This document shows, piece after piece, positions 62,307 to 64,000 of a DNA stretch of 64,000 nt. How positions within the stretch are numbered: the first letter of the stretch is position 1; each line of letters starts with the position of its first letter. The position numbers and the translations under genes were made by a program. The DNA comes from Volutella citrinella (lineage: Eukaryota; Ascomycota; Sordariomycetes; Hypocreales; Nectriaceae): NCBI GenBank assembly GCA_034401135.1, contig JAWZSP010000003.1, positions 4,340,001 to 4,404,000 of the forward strand, written 5' to 3'. Below the pieces are notes generated by a model. The model saw only the letters and a list, made by a program, of their open reading frames with translations, was not told the DNA's origin and did no database searches.

Positions 62307-64000
62307 TTAGATGATCGAAATTGTCGCTTCTCGACTCTTCTTGAGTAGGATCGACGCCTCGGATTCGCCTACTTGCAGGTGGCCTACCCGTTGGAAACAC
62401 CTCCCCAGAGCAGGCGGATCCACGGTTTGATTGGTTCCGCAAAGGATGATGCCTATCAAGCCCCCGCCAGGAGTCGAGTACAGCGGCAAGAGAAACAACT
62501 CCCGGGGAAGCACACTATTGTAAGTATCTTTTCGGACATGACCCTCCAGGTAATCGTCTGGCCCACTCCCGTTGGTCGCCGGTGTGCCTACTCTCAATGC
62601 CGGGGATCCTTGGTCGCCATAGAGCCTGATGTCCGTGAGTCTTCCGTTCAGTGTGGCGCTGCCAGTTCGGACCGCGCCCGTCTTGTTTCTCGGATCAACC
62701 AGCTCTATATTCGCGTTGACGAGTTCACAGAAAGTCTCATCCGTATGTCGCGGGTAATGGAGGTATATCCGGCTATCGACCGAAGCCCATGACCACGACG
62801 GAGCACGATACTGGTCCGGCGCAACGCCGCCTCCTGGGACCAAAACGCTCCAGGACAGGTCATGCACGAAGCTCCGTCGCCAAAGCCCAGCGGTATATTC
62901 ATCGTTGAGTTTGCCAGCAAAGTACTGGGCAACCCCCGATAGTGCTATCAGCTTGTCCGAAGGCTTGGTTAGCTCGCATGCCGAGTACTTTTCGACAACG
63001 TTCAGCCAGGCCCGGTACCAGCTACGCATGCCTTCGCCCTCGCTGGCGACATCGCTGGCATCCTGCAGCAACTTCCAGTCCCGTCTGCTCGAGCTTCCTA
63101 TCTTGTTGTTGTAAATCAGACTCCCGGGCAGGCCGTGTCGGTGCGATTCGCAAGCCTCGAGCTCGTCACATTCCCATGCAAGCTGCGACGAGGCAAAATG
63201 GAGGATGCGTTGGGACAGTACGCGCTCCTGAAGAACCCAAGCCCTCTGGTTTATCGGCGATTCCTGAATGAGAGCCTCCCAGAGGCCTCTGTCGAGAATC
63301 CGGCACTTGCTCGTTTCTTGCGAGTCGGCTTCAAAACGAGCGTCTTGGTGCAAGTAGGCTATCGGTTCATAATACCGTCTCAGCCCTAGGCCATTTTCGG
63401 GGCCGTGCTTGTTGCCAGCCGAGATTGTAAGGATTGCGTTTTGATAGACTTGGTCCATCGATGCTGATTCCTTTAGCCAGTCCTCCATGGAATTCTGGAC
63501 GATACACAACGAGTCTATCCAGAGATACATGTAACCCAGCTCCATGGTGGTGATTACTGCATGCTGGAATGTCGTTGAAAGGCTGGAAAATGGAATCCCT
63601 ATTTTCATAGCACCCATGCTTTCCTTGGTGAGGGTGGTGAACTTGGCCTCCCCCCAGCGGTGGCTCAGCGAGACATAGTGAGACGAGGGCCGTTCTTCTG
63701 CACAGTCAAGGAGACGAACGCTGATACCTGCGGGGTTTCTGCGAAGGCTCAATAGCCTCGAGGGATACCAAGCCGGGGCTGGTTCGTTCCAGCAGCTACT
63801 GTGACTGCTCAGGCATTCCCGCAGCCATGATCTAGCGGGCAAGAGAGCTTCGTCGTTGATTGTCGGTGACGACTCCCCAACAGGAGTATTTGGCGACGGT
63901 GGAGGTTCTTATTGACAAAGTAATAAATCAGCATCCATTGCTGATATCTCGGTTTCACGACGTCAGTGGGTTGCTTCGAGCCCATTGAATCACTCACCGT
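62307..64000 (-). CDS. HET-domain (heterokaryon incompatibility) protein, 5' part beyond the window
   Basis: The visible exon runs from about 63907 to the stop at 62307. It contains the HET domain: YVSLSHRWG, LSTTFQHAVITTMELGYMYLWIDSLCIVQNS, W-LKESASMDQVYQNAILTISA and, further on, NQRAWVLQERVLSQRILHFASSQLAWEC. The usual PSWSWASVDSRI block follows before a more variable C-terminal region. The exon has no in-frame ATG ahead of the HET motifs, and an in-frame TAA lies just upstream (about 63910). I infer an intron, 63908-63997 (donor GTGAGT, acceptor AATAAG), joining it to an exon whose last three bases are 63998-64000. HET proteins act in non-self recognition between fungal individuals and can trigger cell death. 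The catalytic or signalling N-terminus, if any, is not visible. Confidence 0.85.

Noticed and set aside
1..64000. CRISPR array, operon structure or prophage
   Set aside because: Introns, a eukaryotic tRNA intron and spaced single genes show fungal nuclear DNA; no direct-repeat/spacer pattern was seen.

Overview
The window looks like nuclear DNA of a filamentous ascomycete, most likely a Sordariomycete. The basis is genes split by short introns (about 44-160 nt) with GTRNGT donors and occasional TACTAAC-type branch points, intergenic stretches of up to 6 kb, no operons, and a typical filamentous-fungal gene set: a HET-domain gene, a PTH11/rhodopsin-type membrane protein, Bud2- and Bzz1-like proteins and a secreted mucin-like wall protein. 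The order is inferred from gene content and architecture, not from a database match.

Layout, left to right. An empty, repeat-spotted stretch leads to a Cyp40-type cyclophilin (3975-5166, +). A large RasGAP of the Bud2 type follows (6368-10111, -), then a broken homoaconitase copy (about 11890-14024, -) and a Ser-rich protein of unknown function (16214-17386, -). Next come an intron-containing tRNA-Ala(AGC) (20697-20787, +), mitochondrial ribosomal protein mL58 (21876-22499, +), a Cys-rich putative zinc protein (22957-24849, -) and a seven-helix rhodopsin-family protein (26986-28432, -). After a 6 kb gene-poor interval there is a 1062-aa secreted Thr-rich repeat protein (34382-37570, +) and a convergent MFS anion:cation-symporter-type transporter (38786-40604, -). 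A protein with an N-myristoylation signal and internal repeats (43600-45153, +) lies downstream of a decayed 64-bp tandem array. It is followed by a VOC/PhnB-like protein (45590-46090, -), a C2H2 zinc-finger protein (50159-51216, +), a Bzz1-like F-BAR/C1/SH3 protein (52733-55244, -), a phosphotransferase pseudogene (about 55871-56670, +), a peroxisomal Pcs60-type acyl-CoA synthetase ending in SKL (57882-59871, +), a small acidic protein (60321-60704, -) and a HET-domain gene whose 5' part lies beyond the right edge (62307-64000, -).

The genes do not form one pathway. Two themes recur. The RasGAP (Bud2) and the F-BAR protein (Bzz1) both belong to the cortical polarity/actin system, and the mucin, rhodopsin-type protein, transporter and predicted myristoylated protein act at the cell surface or plasma membrane. 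Two pseudogenes show gene decay by different routes: a deletion plus small indels in the homoaconitase, and stop codons matching CpA to TpA changes in the phosphotransferase. Exon boundaries were assigned by hand from splice signals and reading-frame continuity. I found no CRISPR array, intact transposon or rRNA gene.
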